Below, one piece after another: positions 51,396-64,000 of a stretch of DNA of 64,000 bases. How positions within the stretch are numbered: the stretch's first letter is position 1; each line of letters opens with the position of its first letter. This stretch comes from Sipunculus nudus (Eukaryota > Annelida > Sipuncula > Golfingiida > Sipunculidae), in the NCBI GenBank assembly GCA_026874595.1, contig CM049314.1, forward strand, positions 52,621,812 to 52,685,811. Reading direction: 5' to 3'. A program made the translations under genes and the position numbers. The notes under the pieces are model-generated. The model had not been told where the DNA came from, did no database searches, and saw only the letters and a program-made list of their open reading frames with translations.

Positions 51396-51777
51396 GTGAT
51401 GTAGAAACAATGTAACTGCTGTGGTATTCAGTGATGTAGAAACACTGTTAATGATGTGGTATTGAGTGATGTAGACCCTGTGTTGATGCTATGGTATTCA
51501 GTGATCTAGAAACACTGTTGCTGCTGTGGTATTCAGTGATGTAGACACTGTTGATGCTGTGGTATTCAGTGATGTAGACACTGTTGATGCTGTGGTATTC
51601 AGTGATGTACACACACTGTTGATGCTGTGGTATTCAGTGATGTAGACACAGTGTTGATGTTGTGGTATTCAGTGATGTAGACACACTCTTGATGCTGTGG
51701 TATTCAGTGATGTAGACACACTGTTGATGTTGTGGTATTCAGTGTTGTAGACACACTGTTGATACTGTTTTATTCAG
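51396..51777 (+). repeat. 35-bp array ending in the exon F acceptor
   Basis: Eleven units of 33-35 bp built as TATTCAGTGATGTAGACACA then CTGTTGATGCTGTGG. The array runs without a gap into exon F: the last unit ends CTGTTTTATTCAG, which is the acceptor. Every earlier unit carries the same TATTCAG, followed by TGATGTAG instead of exon sequence. So each is a possible decoy 3' splice site, though with a weak pyrimidine tract. Confidence 0.9.
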
Positions 51778-51950
51778 GTCCAGATGAAGCCAGCCATCCA
51801 GGAGCTGGAGGCGGGCCTGGAGCACAAGATTTCTGAGGGAGGGGCCAACTTCAGCGTGGGACAGAGACAGCTGTTTTGTCTTGGCAGGGCCATATTGAGG
51901 AGAAATAATATCTTGGTAATTGATGAAGCAACTGCCAATGTCGACCCAAG
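51778..51950 (+). CDS. ABCC4: ABCC4-like transporter, exon F (signature and Walker B)
   Basis: The exon starts [20 protein letters not shown] and includes the ABC signature NFSVGQRQL (local residues 282-290) and Walker [14 protein letters not shown]. The catalytic Glu is residue 308 and the D-loop Asp 314. It is the core of ATP binding at the dimer interface; FSVGQ replaces LSGGQ as is usual in NBD2 of ABCC4. Acceptor TTTTATTCAG, donor GTGGGG at 51951. This donor is weak (no A at +3), yet the two leftover bases AG join the first base of exon G to give Arg in the expected place. All key residues are intact. Confidence 0.95.
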
Positions 51951-52470
51951 GTGGGGTTTATTTTATCTATTAAGAACAATCTCCCATCTGATGTTCCTCA
52001 GACTCGTTTTACATCAGTATAGACAGTAGCATTTGCACAAAAGAGACAACTCAGTTCATTTGAATTTCAACAAAATTATTTACAATATATACAGAAAAAT
52101 AAATAGCTGGTTGGGTTAAAAACCCTTTCATAACTTGTGTTCTCCAGTCTGAACCCTCACAGTCCATATCAGGATAGAGTGGACCAGTTCACTTCTATAA
52201 TTAAATAAAAGAAAAAAATATTTACTGGCCCATAAGGGTTTGCTCATTATTTGGTCTTAACTGGGCTGTTTCAAATTAATAAGAACTATGTTTAAGACTC
52301 CGCAAACATGAGATAATCCCATTGTTAACAGGAACTCTGTTCACAGGAATGAAATAAACAATATATTAAATAAGTATTGATGGGGTTCTGGTTTGTTGAT
52401 GACTAGTTATGGGTCATAGGTACTTTAGATCCCCTTTTTATGGCCGCACATTCATTTTCAGCTGCACCCT
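51951..52470. other. Start of intron F-G
   Basis: AT-rich intron without recognisable gene or repeat boundary. Confidence 0.5.
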
Positions 52471-52801
52471 GAGTTTGCAAGGTCACCGTAAGAAAGTCCA
52501 AATACTCAAAAAACTATGTCTTGTGAACGCAATAACTTTTAAAGGGCTGCATATATTCCTCCAAAATTTGACACAATGATGGTTCCCACAAAAATCTTGG
52601 ACGACTTCCAGGTCAAATCTGCTGAAATGTAAAATTTTTGATTTGGCCCTCAAATTTGTTACACCAGTCGTCCCTACAATGTTCTCAAAGGAGTTCCTAC
52701 CACAATCTTGGATGAGTTTGAAACCTGATGACCTTGACAGGGTCAGATCTCTCACCAGTTTCTTCATTAATATAACCTATGTACAAAGGGGGGGGGGGGG
52801 G
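52471..52801. repeat. Fragment of interspersed repeat with poly-G end
   Basis: Wording such as AACGCAATAACTTTTAAAGG, CAAAATTTGACACAATGATG and GATGACCTTGACAGGGTCA resembles the interior of the GTATCCCC-type elements. It ends with a G run at 52790-52801. No terminal hairpin was found. Confidence 0.45.
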
Positions 52802-52879
52802 AGAGACATCTGTTTTTTGCAAGTGCAAAAACAAGCTATTCTAGTTATAATTCTAGCTTTAACAATGATTTATCTTCGA

Positions 52880-53760
52880 TAAAAGAGTGGGCAGATCAGT
52901 GGCTGGTGATGTATAACCAGCAAAAACTAAAGCCATGTATATTTCGCATGACCATGACCATTTAAAAGAACATTCTCGACTTGTAGTGAGAATTAAACAT
53001 ACCTATCAATGGTGTCTTATTTTATTTAACTTCTTTAGAAAACCATGTATCGAGATAATTGTTATGACTTTGAAACTCGATGCTAAAAACAGAAACGGGT
53101 GTAAGACAGGACTATCAGCTCTTACAATAAACTTTGCCATTTTGAACAGCTATTTCATAATTTTCAAACTGGGTTAGTATGTGCTTGGGAAAACATCAAC
53201 AAGTCATGTAGGAAAAACCAGACATTTCAGACGCGGCATTACGTGGCCTGTTTATAGCTTTCATACAATTAGGTCTGGTAGATATGATGTCCACATGTAC
53301 CTTTCACGTGTCTTGAGTGCAAAACACTAGGTAATATTTGTGTCGCGAGTGCAACGCGAGGGAAACAGAAATCGAATCAACATTATTTTAGTAGGGAAAA
53401 GAAATTTAGGAATATAACATGCAAGATAAAGAATGTAATGCTGTGCCCTAAATTTTCATTTGTTTCATATGAAGATCATAGATAATCCACTGTGTGAGTG
53501 TGGCATAGCTAATGAAACAATTGAAAATTACCTCTTAAAATGTCCATTACACTGTGAACCTAAAATGCAACTTGAAGTCAACTTGAAAAAGTTTTGTACT
53601 CTAGGAATAGACCTAATGTTATATGGCATTAACGACCTCTCACTTAAAAGAAAACTGTTTCATATTCAAGCAGGTCCAGGTCTATATTTCTGTGACAAAC
53701 CGATTTTGTTAATCCTAATTCTTAAGGATCAGAGTTTTGGATATCTTTAACACTGTTATG
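52880..53760 (+). pseudogene. Degenerate non-LTR retrotransposon (reverse transcriptase C-terminal) remnant
   Basis: Broken + strand frames carry WADQWLVMYNQQK then KAMYIS, shapes typical of the thumb region of Jockey-like reverse transcriptases. Further on, at 53466-53560, comes IIDNPLCECGIANETIENYL followed by LKCPLHC, the Cys-rich C-terminal motif (C-x-CG ... E..x-HxLxxC) of such proteins. Stops and frame changes separate the pieces. The identification is by motif shape only. It is in intron F-G, same strand as the host gene. Confidence 0.55.
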
Positions 53761-57565
<3,805 letters not shown>

Positions 57566-57819
57566 TACCACCTAAGTAAGTGGCAGCATGGATGAAATTT
57601 TGTCATTTAATTGTCTGTGCTGCAAACGTCACAGCTTCTTCGTGTGTTCTTTCTGGCAGATGCTAGGTTCTGTTGATATCAGTTGATAGTTTCAAACTCA
57701 TAGGTTTTGTTAATCACAGGGGATTATATGTTAAATTGTGTCATCATATTGACGCCATTGTCTACATGGAAAGTCACCGTGGTCTGTCACAGAATGTCAT
57801 GTTTTGTGTGTACTAACAG
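57566..57819. other. End of intron G-H
   Basis: Unique intron sequence. The exon H acceptor is GTGTACTAACAG, ending at 57819; the TACTAAC overlaps the acceptor too closely to act as its branch point. Confidence 0.6.
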
Positions 57820-57993
57820 GTACTTGATGAGGGGCACATAGTAGAGTTTGACAAGCCATACAGTTTGCTTCAAAATGATAGGAGTCATCTGTACAGAATG
57901 GTGGAGAACACGGGCAGCTCTGAGATGGAGAAGCTTGTAGAGCTGGCTCGTCAGTCTTTCATCCTGCAGACAGACCATGGTGAAGTCTCATAG
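57820..57993 (+). CDS. ABCC4: ABCC4-like transporter, last exon H with stop
   Basis: It reads VLDEGHIVEFDKPYSLLQND, RSHLYRMVENTGSSEMEK, then a helical tail ending TDHGEVS and TAG (57991-57993). It completes NBD2: VLD.G.I.EFD.PY.LL is the standard ending after the H-loop strand, and LYRMV parallels FYKMV of ABCC4. The tail after the domain is about 30 residues, shorter than in human ABCC4, and does not end in a class I PDZ-binding motif. From exon A to the stop the eight exons give 408 residues without an internal stop or frame break. Confidence 0.95.
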   Translation, partial: VLDEGHIVEFDKPYSLLQNDRSHLYRMVENTGSSEMEKLVELARQSFILQTDHGEVS

Positions 57994-58436
57994 GTGTGAC
58001 CTCGGGCAGGCAGAGGAAACAATACGGGTATAAAGTCAGGAAAGCAAACCAAAGAAATGAAGTAAATGCTGTGTGGTTTTAAATTAGGAAATTGCAGGAA
58101 AACAGAATCTATGATTAAGGGACTCTATTTCTGAAGAATTGTGAAAAACAAAGGAATTAAACAGAACAAATCAAAAAAGGTCTAATCAGCTGCATACTAA
58201 AGGTTTAATAGATCTAGGATGTTTTGTTTGTTGTATTTTATGTCTCACAGTTTTCATTAGGTGTGTTTTTATTGGATTGGTGAACAGATTGTTTTAAAGT
58301 TTTGTTTATCAGGATTGGAAGTTTATTTATTCTAATAAAAGTAACATTTTAATGAAATAGCATTGTAAAAACTATTTAATTAAATGAATGCATGTGGTCT
58401 TTCATAATAATTTATGGTCTCAGTGATGGTCTCTTG
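57994..58436 (+). other. ABCC4: Probable 3' UTR of the transporter gene
   Basis: AT-rich sequence after the stop, with AATAAA at 58334-58339, the most likely cleavage signal (mature end near 58355-58370). Positions 58180-58436 have a diverged copy at about 62655-62930 that lacks the AATAAA. The segment ends where a hairpin element is inserted (58437). Confidence 0.6.
58334..58339 (+). terminator. ABCC4: Candidate poly(A) signal AATAAA
   Basis: A canonical hexamer 341 bases after the stop codon, followed by T-rich sequence. No transcript evidence is available. Confidence 0.55.
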
Positions 58437-59299
58437 TTAGCTTGGCTGCCTGTAAGTCATCTGAGCTATAGCAATCAACCTTTGTCCGGCGTCTGTCTGT
58501 CCGTCTGTATAGCTGTCTGTCCGTCCATTAACCAGGCACAAATCGTAACCACTAGACCTAGAATCTTCTGACTTGACATCCTGGGAGGTCAATAAAAAAA
58601 CTCCTTGGAAACCTAAAATTAGGTCTCTGTATATATAATTACCCATATTCTTCTTGCTATGGGGCTCCGAAGTACCCCCCCCCCCGAATAATGGAAAATT
58701 TGATGCAAAAGCTGAAGTATCTGAAGAACTAATGCATTGATCACCATAATTTTTTGCATGGATATTGATCATGGAGTTTTTCATCAGTTTCTGCAGACTG
58801 GTGGCGCCACCTATATTTTTTTTGATTTTTTACTATTTTTTTTTCTCTATTTTTGAGACTTTAAAAGATGCATTTACCTGTTTACAAGGCTCATATTGTA
58901 ACGACCGGACCTAGAATCTTCTCTCTTGATATGCAGGGAGGCCCATGAAAAGTCTCTTTGGAAACCTGAAATTAGGTCTCTGTTATCCATAACCTCTGAG
59001 CTATGGGGCTCCGAATAACTCCCCAGGATAATGGAAAATTTCATACAAAAGCTAAAGTATCTCAACAACTATTGCATTGATCACCATGATTCTTTGCATG
59101 GTTATTTTTCATGGAATGTTTCATCAGTTTCTGCAGTATGGTGGCGCCACCCATATTTTTTTTATTTTTTACAAATGTTAAGATGCAGTCAAAATTTTGA
59201 TACTAAAGCTCAACAACTGCACTGATCATGATTATGTGCATGAACATTGATCATGGGGTGTTCTATCACCTCCTGCAGACTGGTGGTGCCACCTTTATT

Positions 59300-60370
59300 T
59301 TTAGCGAACCTGTGGGCGTCCGTCGTCTGTACGTTAACCATAACTCTCTCAAAAACGGCGGGAGCTAGGATCACCAAATTTTTTGCAAATAATCAGTCAT
59401 CCAAAAAACTATATCTGATTTTCTTTTATTTTTTTCTAACCCCATTTTCTCAGATTTTATGGGGAAAAAGCTAAAAAAGCTTTAATAACCTTCCTGTTTG
59501 TTCCAATGGTTCCAGTTCAGAGATTTTTTTAACTTTGTCAACTGTCCAAAAAAGCATTTTAAAATTTAAATCTCAGAAATGGCTGGAGCTATTATCACCA
59601 AATTTTTTGCAAATAATCAGTCATCCAAAATCTTCTTGTTTGTTTGAATGGTTCCAGTCAGAAATTTTTGTCCGAGTTACAGAGGTTGAACTTTGTCATC
59701 TGTCCAAAAAAGCATATTAAAATTTAAATCTCAGAAACAGCTGAAGCTATCATCACATAATTTTAGGCCAATGTTGGTCACATAGGTCATATCTGAAATT
59801 GAGGTATTGGTGGCACCACCTGCATCGGCCTTTTTTGTACAGGGTCATCAGTGCCTGTATCACACTGAGGGCTACAAAAAACTTCTTCTCTAAAACAATA
59901 TGGCCAAAATGTTTAATACCCCACAGAAATGATCCTAGGCTAGTGCTCTCTGAAGTTTGTTCAAATTGTCTCTGTTCAGTGACTTTTGGCTAAGTTATGG
60001 GAAGCTGAATTTAGTCATATGCCATAACAGCCCATTTTAGCACAGTGGCTACAAAGATCTTCTTCTCAAAAACCACTTGGCCAATTTCTTAAATCTCACG
60101 CATTAATAATGGTTTTCAAATGGTTTTTGTTCAGTGCTTTTTGGCTGAGTTATGGGAAGCTGAACTTAGCCAGTTTGCTGTATCTTCCTATACCAGTTAT
60201 AAACCTGCAAAACGTTTTTTGACTGATGCCACTGAAGCCAGTTTGTTAAATATTTTACAAGAATAATCCACACATTAATTCTTATAATAATTGTCATTAA
60301 TGGTTTCACATGAATGATTTTTGGCTGAATTATGGAGATTGAATTGACTCATTTTACCATATATGTTAGG
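59300..60370. repeat. Interspersed repeat, same family as 10546-11749
   Basis: Repeating units have GGAGCTAGGATCACCAAATT, TTTTGCAAATAATCAGTCAT, GGTTCCAGT and GAGTTACAGAGGTTGAACTT. One GTGGCACCACCTGCATCGGC block matches GTGGCGCCACTTGCATCGAC at 11219. No protein frame. Confidence 0.6.
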
Positions 60371-60869
60371 TGTGTGATACTGTTACATCTAGCCTGGCAC
60401 CAGGTTATCAGCATCCAATACATGATGCCACTAGACATTTATATTTCAGGTTATATTTGGTTAATATTGACAAGAAAGTTTTTTTAAAACTTTAAAAAAA
60501 AAATAGATTTATGATTTAAGTTATTCATAATACCAGACAATGTTACAATCATGGAGATTCAGCTCTCTATTTGTATATAAAGACAATTATACATGGATTA
60601 TAAATTATTGGTATCCCTACTCAACTTAATTCAAGAATTGCCATCAGTGAGATATATCTGCATTTTAATTTTGCAGTCAGTATGCATCTGTAATAATTTT
60701 ACATATATTCCTGATTTCTTTTTTATAAAAAGTCAGCTGAAAGCATTTTGTATTGGGAAAATTAATTTCAAAGTTATTTCAAGTAGGGACGTTTGTGTAC
60801 AGATGGCAGCACTTGGTTTACCATTGGCAGATTGTCAGTGGCTTGGTGTTGGCCATTAGCCAAGATAAT

Positions 60870-61582
60870 GTCAGCTCTATTAATAGTTTTGGTACAGTGC
60901 CATGATTTGAAGAAGTGCAGCCAGGGAAAGGTCGAGAGTTCACTCAGTGCAGTAGCTGCATTCTATTTATAGCTATGGCAGACTGCTCACTGCATCAGAT
61001 TTGGCACCAAAGTTCAGCCTGGATCTATTTATAGCTTTGGCAGACTGCCAACTGTGTCAGATTATGCAACAGGTCAAGAGTTTTCTCAGTGTAGCCAAGT
61101 GCAGGTCAAAAGTTCACTCAGTCTAGCCAGGTGCAGGTCAAGAGTTCACTCAGTGCAGTAGCTTGAGGCAGCAATTTGTCACAGTTCACTCATGGGCAAC
61201 TGCCTTACTCACCTAAGCCTTGTCAACCCAGTGCATCAAACTCTGGGGAAGTTAGATGTATTGACCTGATATTTTGACCTGTCTATGCGTCTTTGATGGT
61301 TTTCTCATTTACAAGACAGGTGGTGCCACCTACATTGAGTTTTTCAGTGTATGCGCCTGCTTATTTCTACAGAGGAATTTGATATATCAGCCTAAAATTG
61401 GGCATGTTTATACATATCGGGTAGCTTTATAGCGTACAAGACTGGTGGCGCAACCTGCAATGATTTTTGCACAGTGTATGTCCCTGCTTATTTCACAGGA
61501 GGGGTTTGACATATCAGTCTGACATAGGGCATATGTATATATCTCTTCGTTGTATACAAGATAAGTGGTGCCAGCTACAATC
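60870..61582. repeat. Interspersed repeat, TAGCTTTGGCAGACTGCCA family, copy 2
   Basis: Partner of 13881-14860: TTTATAGCTTTGGCAGACTG, CAGGTCAAGAGTTCACTCAG, GTGCCACCTACA. It stops at CTACAATCAT, where a GTATCCGCC element is inserted. Confidence 0.65.
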
Positions 61583-61650
61583 ATTGTATCCGCCAAAACA
61601 GAGTTTTGCGGATACTATGTTTTAAGTTGGACGCTGACACCACCACCACC
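61583..61650 (+). mobile_element. Truncated GTATCCGCC-family 5' end
   Basis: It has the full 5' hairpin GTATCCGCCAAAAC-AGA-GTTTTGCGGATAC and TATGTTTTAAG, then breaks off in a CACCACCACC tract. The body and 3' end are absent. Confidence 0.75.
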
Positions 61651-62458
61651 CAGACAGTCAGATGGGGCACGAATTGTATCCATTTGGCCTAGAATCTTCT
61701 AACATATAATTCAGGGAGGTCCTAGAAAAATGTCCTTACAAACCCGAAATTAGGTCACTGTGACTTATATTTTGTGACCTATGGACCAAAAACATGATTT
61801 TGAGCATCCAGACAGTCAGATGTTGCACAGATTGTATCCATTAGGCCTAGAATCTTCTGACCTAATATTCTGACAGCCTTGGCTAATGTCCTTGGAAATC
61901 TGAAATAAGGTAATCATGACCCATATTCTGTGACCTATAGGAAAAGGTGTCATATGAACACCCACACAGACGGAGCTCAAAGTGTACCCATTAGGCTTCT
62001 TACATAAAATCCAGGGTGGGCCTTGGCAAATGTCCGTGGAAACATGAGATTAGGTCATTGTGACCTATAATCTTCAACCTACATGGAAAGAGGTGTCATG
62101 TGAGCACCCTGAATGTCAGAAGGGCACAAATTGTATGCATTAGGCCTAGAATCATCCAGGGAGCAACATATAGGCAAATCTGTTGGAAACCAGAAATAAG
62201 GTCATGCAGCACAGGCTATATTCTAGTGAGCTATAAGCCATTGAAATATGAATTTGAGCACCCAGACAGACAAGGATCTTATTGTATCTATTTTTCTTTG
62301 AACCTTCTTTTGAAAAGTCTAGGGAGGACCTTGGCTCATCTCCTATGAATCCTGAAATTTTTATTTTCCATCCTTTTTCAACATAGTAACATTAGCCATA
62401 GGCTGTTCTCACAGACAATATATAACATTAATAAAAGAAATGAGCCCCCAGTGAAATT
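61651..62458. repeat. Tandem ~140-bp interior units of the AGCTCAG element
   Basis: Diverged units with CACCCAGACAGTCAGATGG, GCACAAATTGTATCCATTAG, GCCTAGAATCTTCTGAC and GAAATTAGGTCATTGTGACC. They form the 3' body of the surrounding element. The same type of unit is seen at 46714-47145. Confidence 0.6.
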
Positions 62459-62491
62459 CAGCTGAGCGTCATGGGCTGTGGGCCACTTGTT

Positions 62492-62930
62492 AAATATTTA
62501 AAAAGTTTCTGGTCTCACTTTTTGATTAACTGTAAAACCGTGTATTCTGCCATACTCAGATCAATGTGATATCTGATGTACATCCTGATATCAGACATGT
62601 TCAGACAAGGTCATACCAGTTTATAGGTGGTACAAATGAGAAGATGTTCAGTCTAATGAGCTGCAGGCTCAAGGTTAAACAGATTGTAGGATGTTTTTTT
62701 TTATATTGTTTTGTATCCCAGTTGTCATAGGGTATGTTTTAATGGGAGGAGTGAACAAATTGGTTTTAGAAGTTTTGTTTCCTGGGATTAGAAGAAAGAA
62801 AAATGGTGAGATGGGTTAATTGTATTCATATCAAATAGCATGGTCTATTTTAATATTGTAATCTATTTAATTTAATGAACGCATGTGGTCTTTGGTAATT
62901 AATTTTGGTCTCAGCATTGGTCTTTTGTTT
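62492..62930. repeat. Duplicated copy of the gene's 3' flank
   Basis: 62655-62930 matches 58180-58436 in order: CTGCAGGCTCAAGGTTAAA against CTGCATACTAAAGGTTTAA, then GGATGTTTT, GTGAACA, AGTTTTGTTT, AACGCATGTGGTCTTT and GGTCTCAGCATTGGTC. 62492-62560 likewise matches 62925-62985 (TTTAAAAAG, GTCTCACTTTTTGA, TGTAAA). So there are two tandem copies of a segment of about 430 bp, the first interrupted by the element at 58437-62491. The AATAAA is not conserved in this copy. Confidence 0.7.
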
Positions 62931-63000
62931 AAAAAGATTCTTGTCTCACTTTTTGAATATCTGTAAAGCAACATTTTATGTTATATTAATGTAACTACTG

Positions 63001-63375
63001 AAATCAGGCATGTTCAGACTGGTGTATCATCCTGATATCAGGCATGTTCAGACTGGTGTATCATCCTGACATCAGGCATGTTTAGACTGGTCTGTCATCC
63101 TGACATCAGGCATGTTCAGACTGGTGTATCATCCTGACATCAGGCATGTTCAGACTGGTGTATCATCCTGACATCAGGCATGTTCAGACTGGTGTATCAT
63201 CCTGACATCAGGCATGTTCAGACTGGTATATCATCCTGACATCAGGCATGTTCAGACTGGTGTATCATCCTGACATCAGGCATGTTCAGACTGGTGTATT
63301 ATCCTAACATCAGGCATGTTCAGACTGGTGTATCATCCTGACATCAGGCATGTTCAGACTGATGTATCATCCTGA
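63001..63375. repeat. 34-bp tandem array, ~11 copies
   Basis: Units with CAGGCATGTTCAGACTGGTG and TATCATCCTGACAT. A single diverged unit (ACATCCTGATATCAGACATG) is already present at 62580, in the other copy of the duplicated segment, so the array grew after the duplication. Confidence 0.93.
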
Positions 63376-63404
63376 CATCAGACATCAAGGTCATATCAGG
63401 GTAG

Positions 63405-63440
63405 TCAGCTGAGCGTCATGACCAGTGAGTCTCTTGCTGT
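63405..63440 (+). mobile_element. Isolated 3' terminus of an AGCTCAG-family element
   Basis: GTCAGCTGAGCGTCATGACC followed by AGTGAGTCTCTTG is the family's 3' end, with its palindrome decayed. No 5' partner is left unpaired nearby. Confidence 0.6.
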
Positions 63441-63905
63441 TTGATAACACATCCTGTCTTATGTAAATAATTTACCAATCTGTATATTATTTTAATACTT
63501 TGGACCAGTCAGCAAATCAGGAACTTGACATTTGCAAGTAAAATTCTGTTACTCCATCATGGGTGTTTGACTTACTGAACGATGTTTACACCTTAAATGT
63601 GATGTTATAAAAATTCAAATTGGGTATTTTTGTTAGTGTTCAGTTTATAAGTATTTATTGCTGTGATGTAACTTTGGTCTTTAGCTGTTAGTGTATTTAA
63701 ATATGGTCACAAACAAACTGACCAAACTGCATTTATTTTGTTTGTTCTGTGAACTCTTTATTTATAAAACTCACTAGTACTTTATACTTAATAATAAGAC
63801 TCAGTGTTATGTGTATGTTAAATATATCTATTATTGTATTAAATGTACTTGCAGATCTGCTTTCTCCTTTTTTTCTTTGGGTGTTTTCTCATTTATATGA
63901 TTTTT
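63441..63905. other. AT-rich intergenic sequence
   Basis: No gene, RNA or repeat recognised. Confidence 0.5.
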
Positions 63906-64000
63906 ATTTCGGCTGAGTGAAAGTCAACTCAGCTATATAGCGATCAGTCTGTGTTTGTCATGTGTCTGTCTGTCCATTAACCAGGCTCAAATCGTAACCA
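63906..64000 (+). mobile_element. 5' end of an AGCTCAG-family element, cut by the window edge
   Basis: The diverged hairpin (TTTCGGCTGAGTGAAAGTCA, partner ACTCAGCTATATAG) is followed by GTCTGTCTGTCCATTAACCA and GGCTCAAATCGTAACCA, the standard start of subtype 1. It continues past the right edge. Confidence 0.75.

Larger units (their letters stand above)
58437..62491 (+). mobile_element. AGCTCAG-family element (subtype 1), downstream of the gene
   Basis: The 5' end is diverged (TTAGCTTGGCTGCCTGTAAG, partner CATCTGAGCTATAG), with a GTCCGTC tract and interior units (CCTTGGAAACCTAAAATTAG, CATCAGTTTCTGCAGACTGG, GTGGCGCCACC). The 3' end is CAGCTGAGCGTCATGGGC / TGTGGGCCACTTGTT (62459-62491). It interrupts a duplicated host segment: the uninterrupted copy reads TCTTTTGTTTAAAAAG at about 62920, whereas here TCTCTTGTT and AAATATTTAAAAAG flank the element. 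Inside lie copies of other repeats (59300-60370, 60870-61580, 61583-61650) and units of about 140 bp (61650-62340). Confidence 0.7.

Noticed and set aside
57811-57817. TACTAAC as the branch point of intron G-H
   Set aside because: It ends two bases before the splice site, too near to serve as the branch point of that acceptor.

Overview
This is animal nuclear DNA carrying one recognisable host gene: the 3' half of an ABCC4/MRP4-type ABC transporter on the + strand. Eight exons with GT-AG introns (2744-2974, 18722-18822, 24448-24645, 26006-26161, 47872-47961, 51778-51950, 54004-54109, 57820-57993) join in frame to give 408 residues: the last two transmembrane helices of TMD2, the whole second nucleotide-binding domain (A-loop, Walker A, Q-loop, signature, Walker B, H-loop) and the C-terminus with its stop. 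Upstream exons lie left of the window. A probable poly(A) signal is at 58334. The repeat content (short elements rich in GTCCGTC, GGCGCCACC and AAGGTCAAGGTCA, with terminal hairpins and internal tandem repeats) suggests a mollusc, probably a bivalve; that is an inference from style.

More than 90% of the window is intron, and most of the intron is repeat. (1) Tandem arrays: 44 bp (1-2590), 30 bp (3291-10545), a different 30 bp (14905-18455), 43 bp (22176-23900), 53 bp (25382-26005), 43 bp (48262-51395), 35 bp (51396-51777), 57 bp (54071-57565), and 34 bp (63001-63375) downstream of the gene. Several show higher-order repeats (about 1052, 930, 897 and 432 bp). The open reading frames through them, up to 795 codons, are by-products of periods divisible by three and are not called as genes. 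(2) Short non-autonomous elements, in several sequence families that share one plan: a 5' terminal hairpin, a 3' subterminal inverted copy of its arm, a short 3' palindrome, and a CTAGT or CTTGT end at a T/T target. This fits Helentron-type (HINE) elements. They are nested like balanced brackets, best seen in the 21.7 kb intron between exons D and E. (3) A pogo-superfamily DNA transposon (40138-46259) with 26-bp perfect terminal inverted repeats and TA target duplication. Its minus-strand transposase is broken by one of the hairpin elements and by a frameshift. (4) Degenerate non-LTR retrotransposon remains near 52.9-53.8 kb.

The most unusual feature is that arrays have grown out of the splice junctions of the transporter itself. 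The 57-bp array is about 61 copies of the end of exon G plus its 5' splice site. The 53-bp array is about 11 copies of the 3' splice site plus the first bases of the Walker A exon. The 35-bp array runs into exon F and supplies its acceptor. The gene therefore carries dozens of decoy splice sites beside three exons that encode its ATPase core, and in the 57-bp case each decoy donor would add 19 codons in frame.
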